In this document: positions 1-10,539 of the stretch, one piece after another
Position numbering within the stretch: the stretch's first letter is position 1
How the letters are laid out: each line of letters opens with the position of its first letter
Source of the DNA: Pectobacterium polonicum
GTDB taxonomy: Bacteria; Pseudomonadota; Gammaproteobacteria; Enterobacterales; Enterobacteriaceae
Length of the DNA: 64,000 nucleotides
Reading direction: 5' to 3'
NCBI RefSeq assembly: GCF_005497185.1
Contig: NZ_RJTN01000004.1
Location: 124,001 to 188,000, forward strand
Program-made: the position numbers and the translations under genes
Notes under the pieces: generated by a model
Told to the model about the DNA's origin: nothing
The model's input: the letters and a program-made list of their open reading frames with translations, nothing else
Databases searched by the model: none

Positions 1-236
1 GTAAACACGGTGGTTTCCTCCGCCAGTCCCAGCGTTTTCAAGCGCAAAGGGTGTGCACAGTTCGCCGAGGCGAAAATATCCACCGCATCGCCGTGCATTA
101 TTTTTTCGCTCAATAGCCCGGCTGGGCCGAAAGTCGACGTCACCTCCACCGCGTAACGTTCACTGAATATCGTCAGCAAAGGAGCAAACGCGAGGCGTAG
201 GCTGCCAGCGGCATACAAACGAAGAGGGTCGCTCAT
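1..236 (-). CDS. ModA-like substrate-binding protein, partial (runs off window start)
   Basis: Only the first 78 or so codons are present; the gene continues past the window edge. The N-terminus starts MSDPLRLYAAGSLRLAF and continues with F-x-P-x-G-x-L and D-I-F-A-S-A-N, the pattern of the mature part of ModA-type oxyanion-binding proteins (AAxSL, S/G-x-x-L, DVFxSA). Unlike periplasmic ModA, no signal peptide precedes the AAGSL segment: the start ATG overlaps the stop of the upstream ATPase gene (ATGA), so a longer N-terminus is unlikely. It is the last visible gene of an importer operon. A role in molybdate/tungstate binding, possibly in the cytoplasm, is inference; the C-terminal part could change this view. 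Confidence 0.72.
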   Translation of the reverse strand, partial: MSDPLRLYAAGSLRLAFAPLLTIFSERYAVEVTSTFGPAGLLSEKIMHGDAVDIFASANCAHPLRLKTLGLAEETTVF

Positions 237-1003
237 GGTCGCTCCGTCATGGTTAATATTGGTATCAGCGCACGATACGGCTGCGGCGCGATGTCCACAC
301 AAACCTGCCGTACCGGGATGCCGTACAAACGCGACAGGTTAGCCTCAGTCAAAACCTCATCGCTGCGGCCATAAAGATAATGCTGATTATCCATCAGGAG
401 CAGCGCCTGCTCTGCAATTGCTAACGCGTGGGAAGGATCGTGGGTGGTCAGCAGAATGCTCAGATGCTGCATCCTTGCCAGATCCTTCAATAGCCGCAGC
501 ACCTGCGCCTGATTTTGTACATCAAGCGCCGCCATAGGCTCATCCAGAATCAGCGTCTGACACTCTGATGCCAATGCCCGTGCGATTAACACAAGCTGCC
601 GCTGCCCACCGGACAATGCGCTAAATTCACACTCGCCAAGCGATGTGATTCCCAGCAGGCTCAGCGCATTCTGAGCCACGCGGATATCATGCGCAGAGGG
701 CATGGTAAACAGCCGAACACGCGCGGCACGCCCCATCAGTACCATATCCAGCACGCTATAAGAAAACGGTGGGGTAAATATCTGTGGCACAAAACCAATG
801 CGTCCCTCACGCTGGATCGTCCCAGAAAGCGGCGATAAGTGACCCAGTAAGGTATTCAGCAGCGTGGTTTTCCCTCTGCCGTTCGCCCCCAAAACTGCCG
901 TCACTTCACCTTCCCGACAGCACAGGTTCAACGGTGAAAAAAAGCCCTGCCCTTGTTGGTAGCCATACACGAGTTCTTGTGTCGATAACCTGATGGTAGG
1001 CAT
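233..1003 (-). CDS. ABC transporter ATP-binding protein of a BtuCD/FecCD-type importer (MolC-like)
   Basis: ATPase subunit energising the permease encoded just upstream. Visible motifs: Walker A GANGRGKTTLL, the ABC signature LSGGQRQLVLIARAL, Walker B TLILDEP and the switch histidine in TTHD. The reading frame is open 20 codons further upstream (to 1063), but that extension lies inside the permease gene and is cysteine-rich; the ATG at 1003, two bases after the permease stop, is the credible start and gives about 256 residues, normal for FecE/BtuD-type ATPases. The stop overlaps the start of the ModA-like gene. Family resemblance alone would suggest iron-siderophore or B12 uptake; the operator upstream of the operon points to molybdate or tungstate instead. 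Confidence 0.9.
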   Translation of the reverse strand: MPTIRLSTQELVYGYQQGQGFFSPLNLCCREGEVTAVLGANGRGKTTLLNTLLGHLSPLSGTIQREGRIGFVPQIFTPPFSYSVLDMVLMGRAARVRLFTMPSAHDIRVAQNALSLLGITSLGECEFSALSGGQRQLVLIARALASECQTLILDEPMAALDVQNQAQVLRLLKDLARMQHLSILLTTHDPSHALAIAEQALLLMDNQHYLYGRSDEVLTEANLSRLYGIPVRQVCVDIAPQPYRALIPILTMTERP

Positions 1004-1004
1004 A

Positions 1005-2024
1005 CTAGCGTCCTCTCCCCTGGCGCTGTGTTTTATACAACAGCACGGCAAAAAGTGGTGCACCTAGCAGCGCCGTCAGAATGCCCAATGGAATCTCGGC
1101 TTCACTGAGATTGCGCGCCAGATCGTCTACCAGCACCATAAAGCCGCCACCAAGCCATAATGATACAGGCAACAAGCGGCGATGGTCGGCTCCCACCAGC
1201 ATGCGCGCAACATGGGGGATCACCAGCCCTATCCAGCCGATACTCCCGCTGACCGCAACCTGAGCAGCCACGATGGCAGCACACAGACTCAAAACCAACC
1301 AGCGCAACGGCTGTACGGCCACACCGAGCGCGCGCGCGTCCTGCTCGCCCATCGACAACACGTTCACGTGCCAGCGCAACCGCAACAGCAATCCACCCGC
1401 AAGCGCTAATGGCACCGCCACCGTCATCAGCGAGTTCCAGTGTGCGGTGGCAAAGCTACCCAGCAGCCAGAACACAATGCTCGGTAATTTCTCTTCGGTA
1501 TCCGCCAGATATTGCATCAGGCTAACCAGTGCGCCGAAGAAACCGCTAAGGATGACGCCAGCCAAAATCAGGATCAGGACGTTCTGTTTACCGAATGCGG
1601 CGGCCATCATGAAAATCAGCAGGAGCGCCAACATGCCGAACGTAAACGCAGATAGCAGCAAAAGCAGCGGCGTCCAGCTTAATAGAATCGCCAACGTGCC
1701 ACCGAAGGCCGCGCCTGCGGACACACCGATGATATGCGGATCGACCAGCGGGTTACGGAAAACGCCTTGCAGCGTAGCTCCGCTCAGCGCCAGCGCCGCG
1801 CCTGCGCACCAGGCTAGTAACACGCGGGGTAAACGTACGCTCCACACCACTTGCCGCTCGATATCCCCAAGTAAAGGATTACCGCCCGATAGCGGTTCGG
1901 CAAGGATCTGGACGATGCGCCACGGGGATAAGCTAAAACGCCCTATCCCCAGTGAGCACACGGCAATCAACAGCGTGAGCACCACCACCGTCAGCAGCGT
2001 AATGCGATAGGTGCGATAACTCAT
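1005..2024 (-). CDS. FecCD/BtuC-family ABC permease (MolB-like)
   Basis: Inner-membrane permease of about 339 residues with many hydrophobic helices, the usual size of FecCD-family subunits. It carries the family signatures LRLPRVLLAWCAGAALALSG-type near residue 65 and GASAGAxFG-type (here GVSAGAAFGG) near residue 100, and GxIGWIGLVIPHVARMLVG near residue 265, the segment that contacts the ATPase. Its ATG overlaps the stop of the binding-protein gene by 4 bases (2021-2024), so the operon is tightly coupled. Substrate cannot be read from the permease itself; BtuC-type permeases move siderophores, haem, B12 or, in the Haemophilus MolBC system, molybdate/tungstate. Confidence 0.92.
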   Translation of the reverse strand: MSYRTYRITLLTVVVLTLLIAVCSLGIGRFSLSPWRIVQILAEPLSGGNPLLGDIERQVVWSVRLPRVLLAWCAGAALALSGATLQGVFRNPLVDPHIIGVSAGAAFGGTLAILLSWTPLLLLLSAFTFGMLALLLIFMMAAAFGKQNVLILILAGVILSGFFGALVSLMQYLADTEEKLPSIVFWLLGSFATAHWNSLMTVAVPLALAGGLLLRLRWHVNVLSMGEQDARALGVAVQPLRWLVLSLCAAIVAAQVAVSGSIGWIGLVIPHVARMLVGADHRRLLPVSLWLGGGFMVLVDDLARNLSEAEIPLGILTALLGAPLFAVLLYKTQRQGRGR

Positions 2025-3085
2025 TGCGCCGCAGAAGCTTCCGCACGGTAGTCCATACGGTAGAAGCGCTGGTAATACGCATCGGCAGCTTTTTGCATAT
2101 CGATGTCGGCAAAGCGCTCAGGGTAAAGCTTCTTCGCCATCCACAGTTCGCCAATCGCCAACGCTTCTGGCATCGGGTAACCCCAGGCTTTGGCGTATTC
2201 CGGCATCAGATACACGCGATGCTGTTTCACCGCATCAATCGCCTGCCAGGCCGGATCGTTGACGATTTGCGTCACGACATCCGGGTAGCGATCTTGCACA
2301 AAAATCACCTGCGGGTTCCAGGCCAATACGTTTTCAATCGACACCTGTTTGAAGCCTTTTATCGATGCTGCCGCCACGTTCAACGCTCCCGCATGCGACA
2401 TCATCAGGCCGGTATATTTTCCTGAACCGTAGGTTGTCAGGTCTGGGTTAGCCATATACACGCGGATTCGCTTTTCTTCCGGGATGGACTCCAGACGTGT
2501 ACTAACGCTCTGCCGCTGCGCAAAGGTATAGTCAATCAGTGCCTCCGCCTGTTTTTGACGTTCAACCACGTCACCAATCAGCCGAATTCCTGCCTTGAGC
2601 CCTTCGTTATACGCCGTGTTTTCATCACCCATCGTAGGATTGATCTTGTCGGCTTCTCCCGGCTGATCCTGACGTAGCGAAATCGCCACAACCGGAATCC
2701 CCGTTCGCTCAATCTGCGCAATCATTTCCGGCGGCGCATAGTTAGCGACAAAAACCACCTGTGGCGACAGCTTCAGCAGGCTTTCAATATTGACCTGCGT
2801 GAGATCGCCCGGCATCGGTAAATCCGCCAGACGAGGAGCCAGCCGCACATAATGCTCGCCCAGTTGTTTCTTCCAACTGGAAAGCACACCCACGACGCTC
2901 TCCTGTGCATCCAATTGCACCAGCAGATTTAAGGTTTGATGTTGTAACACCACTACGCGATTAACGTGGTCGGGAATCGTTACATTGCGCCCCAGTTGAT
3001 CGGTGACCTGGCGCGCAGCCCAGGCGTTGGAAAACACCAAAAACAGTCCGGTAAACCACAGCACGTAGCCAAATTTCTTTATCAT
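2021..3085 (-). CDS. Periplasmic substrate-binding protein, cluster-A (BtuF/FecB-like, MolA-like)
   Basis: 354 residues with a Sec signal peptide (MIKKFGYVLWFTGLFLVFSNAWA, cleavage after AWA) followed by the R-V-x-D-x-x-G-R-x-V-x-I-P opening of helical-backbone binding proteins. Two lobes with a long linking helix are expected for the family. First gene of a four-gene importer operon (binding protein, permease, ATPase, ModA-like). The ribosome-binding AGGATACC lies just upstream of the ATG, and a ModE-type palindrome lies 18-41 bases upstream. By family it could be annotated as an iron or B12 binding protein; I prefer molybdate/tungstate because of that operator and the ModA-like fourth gene. 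This is an inference. Confidence 0.88.
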   Translation of the reverse strand: MIKKFGYVLWFTGLFLVFSNAWAARQVTDQLGRNVTIPDHVNRVVVLQHQTLNLLVQLDAQESVVGVLSSWKKQLGEHYVRLAPRLADLPMPGDLTQVNIESLLKLSPQVVFVANYAPPEMIAQIERTGIPVVAISLRQDQPGEADKINPTMGDENTAYNEGLKAGIRLIGDVVERQKQAEALIDYTFAQRQSVSTRLESIPEEKRIRVYMANPDLTTYGSGKYTGLMMSHAGALNVAAASIKGFKQVSIENVLAWNPQVIFVQDRYPDVVTQIVNDPAWQAIDAVKQHRVYLMPEYAKAWGYPMPEALAIGELWMAKKLYPERFADIDMQKAADAYYQRFYRMDYRAEASAAQ

Positions 3086-3102
3086 GTTGGTATCCTGATT
3101 TT

Positions 3103-3126
3103 CGCTATATATAAAATAATACAGCG
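3103..3126 (-). promoter_or_regulatory. Putative ModE operator upstream of the Mol-like importer operon
   Basis: The sequence is CGCTATAT, 8 bases, ATACAGCG; the two arms match as an inverted repeat at 7 of 8 positions. The E. coli modA operator as I recall it has the same layout (CGTTATAT-N8-ACATAACG). The element sits 18-41 bases upstream of the binding-protein ATG and would overlap the -10 region (TATTAT/TATATA on the minus strand), where a repressor would block transcription. Confidence 0.65.
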
Positions 3127-3311
3127 TCAGTGAGAAAGAGAATACTGATCTCGCTCATAATAATATTTAGATACCAACTTCGAGGTAGATAAGCGGGATT
3201 ACGTTTTCCCTAAAGGTTATTGATGGGAAAAATCGAGAAATCATTTGTTCAATCCCCCCTTTACCCTGCAAGCAATCGCTCAGATAAACTGAATTATTAC
3301 GTTAAAAAAAT

Positions 3312-3330
3312 GACATTTATTCTCATTATT
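3312..3330. promoter_or_regulatory. Weak Fur-box-like sequence
   Basis: On the minus strand the 19 bases starting AATAATGAGAATAAATG match the GATAATGATAATCATTATC consensus at about 14 positions. It lies about 90 bases upstream of the monooxygenase gene and about 230 bases upstream of the importer operon. The rest of this intergenic region (3086-3420) shows nothing else clear. AT-rich DNA gives such matches by chance, so this is tentative. Confidence 0.3.
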
Positions 3331-3420
3331 AATCGCGTAGAGTAATCACACTGTCGCGTTACGCCTTGCTACGCGCACGCTTCTACTAAATATCTCGCTG
3401 AATATAAGGATAAATACCCT

Positions 3421-4446
3421 ATGAAGAAGATTGGATTTTTATCATTTGGTCACTGGACACCGTCGCAGCAGTCCGGCACACGTTCAGCGGCAGATTCATT
3501 ACTGCAATCCATCGATCTTGCTGTCGCAGCAGAGGAACTGGGCGCTGATGGCGCTTATTTCAGGGTTCATCATTTTGCCCGCCAACTGGGTTCACCTTTT
3601 CCACTGCTTGCGGCTATTGGTGCGAAAACCCGCAGCATTGAAATTGGCACTGGCGTCATCGACATGCGCTACGAAAACCCACTGTATATGGCTGAAAATG
3701 CCGGTGCGGCCGATTTGATTTCAGAGGGACGATTACAGCTCGGTATCAGTCGAGGCTCTCCTGAGCAGGTCATTGATGGCTGGCGCTATTTTGGCTATCA
3801 GCCCACAGAAGGTCAGTCCGAAGCGGATATGGCGCGACATCATACCGAGGTATTGCTGGATGTGCTGCGTGGAGAAGGGTTTGCAAAGCCGAATCCGCAG
3901 CCCATGTTCCCAAACCCACCGGGTCTGCTACGTCTGGAACCTCATTCTGAAGGGTTACGTGAACGAATCTGGTGGGGCGCTGGATCGAATGCGACGGCGG
4001 TATGGGCGGCGAAACTGGGAATGAACCTGCAAAGCTCCACGTTGAAGGATGATGAAACTGGCGAACCTTTTCATATTCAACAAGCACAGCAAATTCGCGC
4101 ATACCGGGCGGCCTGGGCTGAGGCTGGACATACACGTACACCGCGCGTCTCCGTCAGCCGGAGTATTTTTGCACTGATGGATCAGCAGGATCGCGCCTAT
4201 TTCGGCGGGAGCAGTAACGATAGCGATACCGTCGGTTTTCTCGATGAGAAAACACGCGCGATTTTCGGACGCAGTTATGCTGCCGAGCCAGAAACACTCA
4301 TCCAACAGTTAAAACAGGATGAGGCGATTGCCGAAGCAGATACGTTATTGCTAACGGTGCCGAATCAACTCGGTGTTGATTACAATGCGCATGTTATCGA
4401 AGCGATTCTGAAGCATATCGCGCCTGCGATGGGGTGGAGAGAGTAG
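3421..4446 (+). CDS. Luciferase-like (LLM class) flavin-dependent monooxygenase
   Basis: 341 residues of the bacterial-luciferase-like TIM-barrel family, which use FMNH2 and oxygen to oxidise diverse substrates. Family marks visible in order: the N-terminal strand IGFLSFGHW, the AAEELGADGAYFRVHHF segment (the family E/H motif), GAKTRSIEIGTGV, YENPLYMAENAGAADLIS, and GRLQLGISRGSPE, the typical phosphate-contacting loop. The start follows an AAGGATAAAT ribosome-binding stretch. Single gene, divergent from the Mol-like operon. The true substrate cannot be told from sequence; members act on alkanesulfonates, nitriloacetate, terpenes or serve as probable oxidoreductases of unknown role. Confidence 0.88.
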   Translation: MKKIGFLSFGHWTPSQQSGTRSAADSLLQSIDLAVAAEELGADGAYFRVHHFARQLGSPFPLLAAIGAKTRSIEIGTGVIDMRYENPLYMAENAGAADLISEGRLQLGISRGSPEQVIDGWRYFGYQPTEGQSEADMARHHTEVLLDVLRGEGFAKPNPQPMFPNPPGLLRLEPHSEGLRERIWWGAGSNATAVWAAKLGMNLQSSTLKDDETGEPFHIQQAQQIRAYRAAWAEAGHTRTPRVSVSRSIFALMDQQDRAYFGGSSNDSDTVGFLDEKTRAIFGRSYAAEPETLIQQLKQDEAIAEADTLLLTVPNQLGVDYNAHVIEAILKHIAPAMGWRE

Positions 4447-4983
4447 GCCAGCCGGCTAAATAACTAGCCTGAGATGATGAGCTGATAACAATACAATGAC
4501 TCGACGATGAATGAGGCGTTACGCCTAAGATAGCACCGTCAAGAATCGGGGGAATAAGGGACGATTTTCACCGGAATTCCCCCGAATTTCCCAGCCTCAG
4601 AAGCGGCGCAACGCTTTTTAATGCTATTTTGAAAATATAGTTTCTGGACCTCTTGAATTCCCCCCCTCACTCGGCGTAGATTTAGCGCCGATCCCGTCAT
4701 AACTAGTGTGATTCTGGTGATGACAACGGGAAGAATTACCCTTCGGCGACGTTCTCCTGCGGTGACATCGGCGGCGGCGTAATGACTTCCTTCCATAATA
4801 AAACGCACAATCGGGATCGTTGCTGGCGTGGGTTCTGCTGGAGAATAAATCGGTGAAGTATTTTTTTATGGGTATCTCATTCTGCTTAGTCGTTTGGGTG
4901 AGTACCTTTATGCTGATGGTAGAATAACCTGTCATTTGCCCGGCAAAGATGTCTTCGCTGAAGGGCACACACAGAGATAAAAA
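4447..4983. other. Intergenic region without a convincing gene
   Basis: About 540 bases. Open frames on the minus strand here are arginine/serine-rich, overlap each other in different frames and lack ribosome-binding sites, so I read the region as non-coding or as gene remains. It holds a 9-base inverted repeat, CGGGGGAAT at 4547-4555 and ATTCCCCCG at 4576-4584 with a 20-base loop, about 100 bases after the monooxygenase stop; this might terminate that transcript, although no T-run follows. Confidence 0.4.
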
Positions 4984-5011
4984 AGGCTGATGGTATTGAT
5001 ACCCTCAGCCT
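4984..5011. terminator. Bidirectional hairpin terminator
   Basis: AGGCTGA, T, GGTAT, TG, ATACC, C, TCAGCCT forms an almost perfect stem with a small loop, flanked by an A-run on the left and TATTTTT on the right. It lies about 70 bases past the outO stop, so on the minus strand it would end the long outC-outO transcript (A-run read as U-run). Confidence 0.8.
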
Positions 5012-5083
5012 ATTTTTATGCCTGCCGATCTATGTTCAGCCGACGATTATTCAGCCGATAATTCGTATTGCCTTTGTCATTCT

Positions 5084-5932
5084 CTACAGATTGAATCCGT
5101 TCATTATCACGCCGAACACCCCGCCGATTGCCAGCCAGGGGCCAAAGGCCAACGGTTTATCCGTCCCCTCTTTGCGCAACCCGCGCCAGACGAGCGTCAC
5201 AACCAGCCCAGTTAGCGCCGCTACCAACACTAAATTCGGCAATGCCTGCCAGCCCAGCCATGCACCCAGCGCAGCCAGTAACTTGAAATCACCGTACCCC
5301 AGCGCGTCTTTACCGGTGGCATATTTAAATCCCCAATACAGTAGCCACAGCGACAAATAGCCGGCCATGGCACCTATCACCGCATCATTCAATGGAACAA
5401 ACGTTTCCGATAAATTAAACAATAGCCCCACCCACAGGAGCGACAGCGTGAGTACATCCGGCAACAACAGCGTTTTTATATCAATAACGGTCAGAACTAG
5501 CAGGAAAGACAGCAGAATCAACGCGCCCCACAGCGCCATACCGGGAACCCATAGCAAACCCGCCGTCATAAAAGCCAGCATGGTGATAGCTTCCACTAGC
5601 GGATATTGCGCAGACACCGGTTGATGACAGCAGCGGGAGCGCCCGCGCAGCCACAGCCAACTGAGCAGCGGGATGTTATCTTTCACTGCAATAGCCTGCT
5701 GACAATGTGAACAAGCCGAAGGCGGCCACCACAGGTTATAACGCGCACTATCATGACCGGAGTCCGTTACTCCCATCTGAAGATCGGTGTCCTGCTGCCA
5801 ACGCCGTTCCAGCATAATTGGCAGGCGGTAAATCACCACATTCAGAAAACTGCCAATAATCAACCCCAATACACCCAACATGCCGAACCACCATGCAGGA
5901 AACACCTGTGCGAATTCCCTTAAATCATCCAC
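5084..5932 (-). CDS. outO: Type II secretion prepilin peptidase/N-methyltransferase OutO (GspO)
   Basis: Polytopic inner-membrane aspartyl protease that cleaves and N-methylates the pseudopilins OutG-K. The conserved IGSFLNVVIYRLP segment, a cytoplasmic cysteine-rich loop, and the two catalytic aspartates (in VIDIKTLLLPD and GYGDFKLLAALGAWLG) are all present, with the Asn-Val-Val-Ile-Tyr-Arg-Leu-Pro type start. I chose the GTG at 5932, which follows AGGGATTAAC and gives 282 residues, close to known OutO; an upstream GTG at 5986 is also possible. The zinc loop is odd: the first pair is CSHC, but the second reads RSRCCH where CxxC is usual, so one cysteine is displaced by two positions. Last gene of the out operon. 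Confidence 0.95.
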   Translation of the reverse strand: MDDLREFAQVFPAWWFGMLGVLGLIIGSFLNVVIYRLPIMLERRWQQDTDLQMGVTDSGHDSARYNLWWPPSACSHCQQAIAVKDNIPLLSWLWLRGRSRCCHQPVSAQYPLVEAITMLAFMTAGLLWVPGMALWGALILLSFLLVLTVIDIKTLLLPDVLTLSLLWVGLLFNLSETFVPLNDAVIGAMAGYLSLWLLYWGFKYATGKDALGYGDFKLLAALGAWLGWQALPNLVLVAALTGLVVTLVWRGLRKEGTDKPLAFGPWLAIGGVFGVIMNGFNL

Positions 5933-6039
5933 GTTAATCCCTGAGTATTGATAAAGAAGTGGTATAGATGAGTTGCCCATTCTCACGAGCGCCTACGCAG
6001 TGATTGCAACGATCGTCTTTATTACAACAATTGTCTTTA

Positions 6040-6786
6040 TTACAACAAGCGCCCCTGAAAATTCAGCGTTCTGGCACCCTGTTCGTCTGCCTTACCCGTG
6101 GTCGCCAACAGTTTTTTCATGGTCGCAGGTAAGTCATTCCCGCTGCTAAGCCGCCCTGTAAAACGGTATTCGCCTTTCGGGGTGACGCTGCCTTTGCCAG
6201 ACAACTGTAGATGTGAAGAAACCTGCCGCAGGCTCGCTTCCAGCCCGCCTTGTTGGCAGCGTAGCGTGGCCTGAGGCGTCGCTAACGCCAGCCCACCCAG
6301 CGGCGTTTTTACCCGCGCGTCTGCCCAAATGACGCTAGCATCCAGCGACTGGCAGCCTGAGCGATCGACCGTCGCCTCTTGCAGATCTAGCTGCACGTTT
6401 CCTTCCGCTCCGATTGGCACAATAAAACGTAGCTGGCTGAATAAGTAGCTGGCTGGAACAGAAAGCCGCCATTGATAAAGCTGCGGCTGCTGCCAGCCGC
6501 GAATGATCCCATGTCCTTCAATGCCTTCTGGGTTCTTAAACGCAATCTCCAGCGCGGGCATAAAACCCGAAAAAGTGATGTTCCAGTGCACATCGTCTAA
6601 CGTTAACTTACGCCAGCTAAACCGTTGCAGATTCCCTTGCCATAACGTTCCAGCGGCCTCCGCGACCACCATTCCGGCTGGCAGGGGCACCGTAGCAAGC
6701 AAGCGGGCAGGTGCATAGCACGCCAGAAACAGTCCATAGGCCAGAACCAGAGCGACACCTGCGCTGATGCCGGATTTAAGCGTCAT
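6040..6786 (-). CDS. outN: Type II secretion protein OutN (GspN)
   Basis: 248 residues with one N-terminal membrane anchor (about residues 7-27) and a periplasmic domain of the GspN family, a component found in only some type II systems and dispensable in several of them. Its start overlaps the outM stop by 11 bases, and outO follows after about 107 bases, so it belongs to the same transcript. The stretch PLPAGMVVAEAAGTLWQGN after the anchor is typical of GspN proteins. Exact role in the secreton is unclear in the family. Confidence 0.92.
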   Translation of the reverse strand: MTLKSGISAGVALVLAYGLFLACYAPARLLATVPLPAGMVVAEAAGTLWQGNLQRFSWRKLTLDDVHWNITFSGFMPALEIAFKNPEGIEGHGIIRGWQQPQLYQWRLSVPASYLFSQLRFIVPIGAEGNVQLDLQEATVDRSGCQSLDASVIWADARVKTPLGGLALATPQATLRCQQGGLEASLRQVSSHLQLSGKGSVTPKGEYRFTGRLSSGNDLPATMKKLLATTGKADEQGARTLNFQGRLL

Positions 6787-7270
6787 CCGCCCGTTCCAGC
6801 ATTAGCCTGGTGACATCCACCATGCCCGGGCTTTGCTCCACGGCATTCACATCCAGCGACACAACACGTACACCGTTTTGCCGTTCCAGTTCACTCAGCC
6901 AACGTAGCAGACTATTGAAATCACTCTGCGCTAGCGTTACCGATGCCTGGCTCCCCTGCGGCTGCAAACGTACCACGGACAGTCCGTAACGCTGGGTACT
7001 TTGTGAAATCAAAATAGGCAGACTGGTTTCCCTCTGACTATTTTCCCCCTGCGCCTGATTTTCCTGTGGAATCGATGAGGCCTGTTTTTGCATCCAGTTA
7101 ACGGTCTGCTGTTCACGGGAAATTGTGCGTTCCCACAGATCCTCCCGCAGTTGCCACGGCTGAACAATAGCGTAATACACCAGACAGAGCAGAAGCATCG
7201 CCGCACACACAACCATAAGCTGGCGCTCCCGCTGACTCATGGCCTGCCAGCGTTGTCGTAATTCATTCAT
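6776..7270 (-). CDS. outM: Type II secretion protein OutM (GspM)
   Basis: 164-residue bitopic inner-membrane protein: a short charged cytoplasmic N-terminus (MNELRQRWQAMSQRERQ), one transmembrane helix (LMVVCAAMLLLCLVYYAIV, about residues 18-36), then a periplasmic ferredoxin-like domain. GspM pairs with OutL in the inner-membrane platform that connects the OutE ATPase to the pseudopilus. Start overlaps the outL stop by 4 bases. Length is usual for the family. Confidence 0.94.
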   Translation of the reverse strand: MNELRQRWQAMSQRERQLMVVCAAMLLLCLVYYAIVQPWQLREDLWERTISREQQTVNWMQKQASSIPQENQAQGENSQRETSLPILISQSTQRYGLSVVRLQPQGSQASVTLAQSDFNSLLRWLSELERQNGVRVVSLDVNAVEQSPGMVDVTRLMLERADDA

Positions 7271-8540
7271 TGCTGGCTCCTTAATGTTAACCGGCCTTCA
7301 ACCCGATCGTTTTCCTGCCGCATCTCACCCGCCTGTACCTGATAATAGGCAGCAGCCTGCTGTTGAAACTGCTCCAACTCTTGATAAGACGTACCCTGCA
7401 ACGCCAATCGGAATTCACCCGCAGAACCGTCGTAAGACAGCGACTGAATTTTGATCGCACTATTCTGCGTCATGAGTTGCTGCAAAGGGCTCAATTGCTC
7501 CAGTAGCCCCTTCCCTGCGTTCCCGGCAGTTGTACGTTGCAGATGCTGCTGCATCTGTGCTCGCGGGTTAACGACATTCGTTTCGGAAGGGAAAATTTGC
7601 CGATAGACGCGCACGCTCTCCTGCCGCCAATGCTCGGCCTGCTGGTAAAGCTGATAGTGCGCCCAGCCAGTATCCGCCACGACCAACAAGAGATAACAGG
7701 CAAAAGCGATGCCAACGCTACGCCACGGCAACAGGGTGTTTTGCCACGCTTTCTCCGGCGCGTAGTCGCCTTGCCGTAAATCAACCGACGCAGGTAGAGA
7801 TACCGTTGCCGCCAATGTAAAGAGATCCGTTGCTGGCTGCGCCTTCCACTCGCCCTCCTCCTGCCATTCGTACTGCGACAGCTCACCGCCGACCGAGGCA
7901 GCGCTATAGCTGTATATCGCAGGCAGCGGCATAGACGCCTTCAGCAGGTCACCACACCAGGACGATTCTGCCGCTATGGCATGGCCCGTAGGCTGGCGAA
8001 ACAGCCACATGTCATCATGTTGCAACGCGCTCCACCCATCCTGATGCTTTGGCAATACGCGAGCATCAGGCAATAGGGCATCAACGCGAAGACCCAACGC
8101 CTCACACTGTGTCAGCCACTGCTGCATTCGGCTTTTTTCCACCACGGCAACCGTACCGTCATCACCATGAATTTCCAACACGGCAAAATGCAGCTTTTCA
8201 ATATCCGTAGCCAGTTGATCTTCTAGCATAAATGGCACGACTTGCGTCAGTTGACGCCGCGCCTGCCGGGGTAACGTCAGGGCATAAAACGTCACGTCAG
8301 TTGCCGGAACCAGAACGCGGGTAAATGTCACGGACGGATAGGCAGCCAGCGCCGGACGAACCTGCTCTATGCTACCGCGTCCCTGACTCAGTAAGTTTTC
8401 CCCATTGGATGAACGGACCTGCCATTCGATTTCGCCCTGTTCCTCTACCGGAAGGCGCACAATGAGGCACGGATGCCGAACAACCGAACCTCGATTTAAT
8501 GGGGCTTTCGCGGTTTTTTGCTTCCATTTTCCCGCTAATT

Positions 8541-8544
<4 letters not shown>
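7267..8544 (-). CDS. outL: Type II secretion protein OutL (GspL)
   Basis: 425 residues. The large cytoplasmic actin-like N-terminal domain docks the ATPase OutE; one transmembrane helix follows (around residues 272-292, SVGIAFACYLLLVVADTGWA), then a periplasmic ferredoxin-like domain that pairs with OutM. Typical GspL length. Overlaps outK by 4 bases and outM by 4 bases, consistent with translational coupling across the inner-membrane platform genes. Confidence 0.95.

Positions 8545-10535
<1,991 letters not shown>

Positions 10536-10539
<4 letters not shown>

Noticed and set aside
1273-2010. 245-codon plus-strand open frame
   Set aside because: Lies fully inside the permease gene on the other strand; serine/arginine-rich shadow.
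2021-3085. Iron-siderophore or B12 function for the BtuF-like importer
   Set aside because: Family alone allows it, and a weak Fur-like site exists, but the close ModE-type operator and ModA-like partner fit molybdate/tungstate better. Not fully excluded.
3086-3420. Possible Moco or metal riboswitch in the Mol-like leader
   Set aside because: Only about 40 bases lie between the ModE-type site and the ATG; no riboswitch-like structure fits.
4539-4968. Two minus-strand open frames (89 and 114 codons)
   Set aside because: They overlap each other in different frames, have no ribosome-binding sites and unusual composition.
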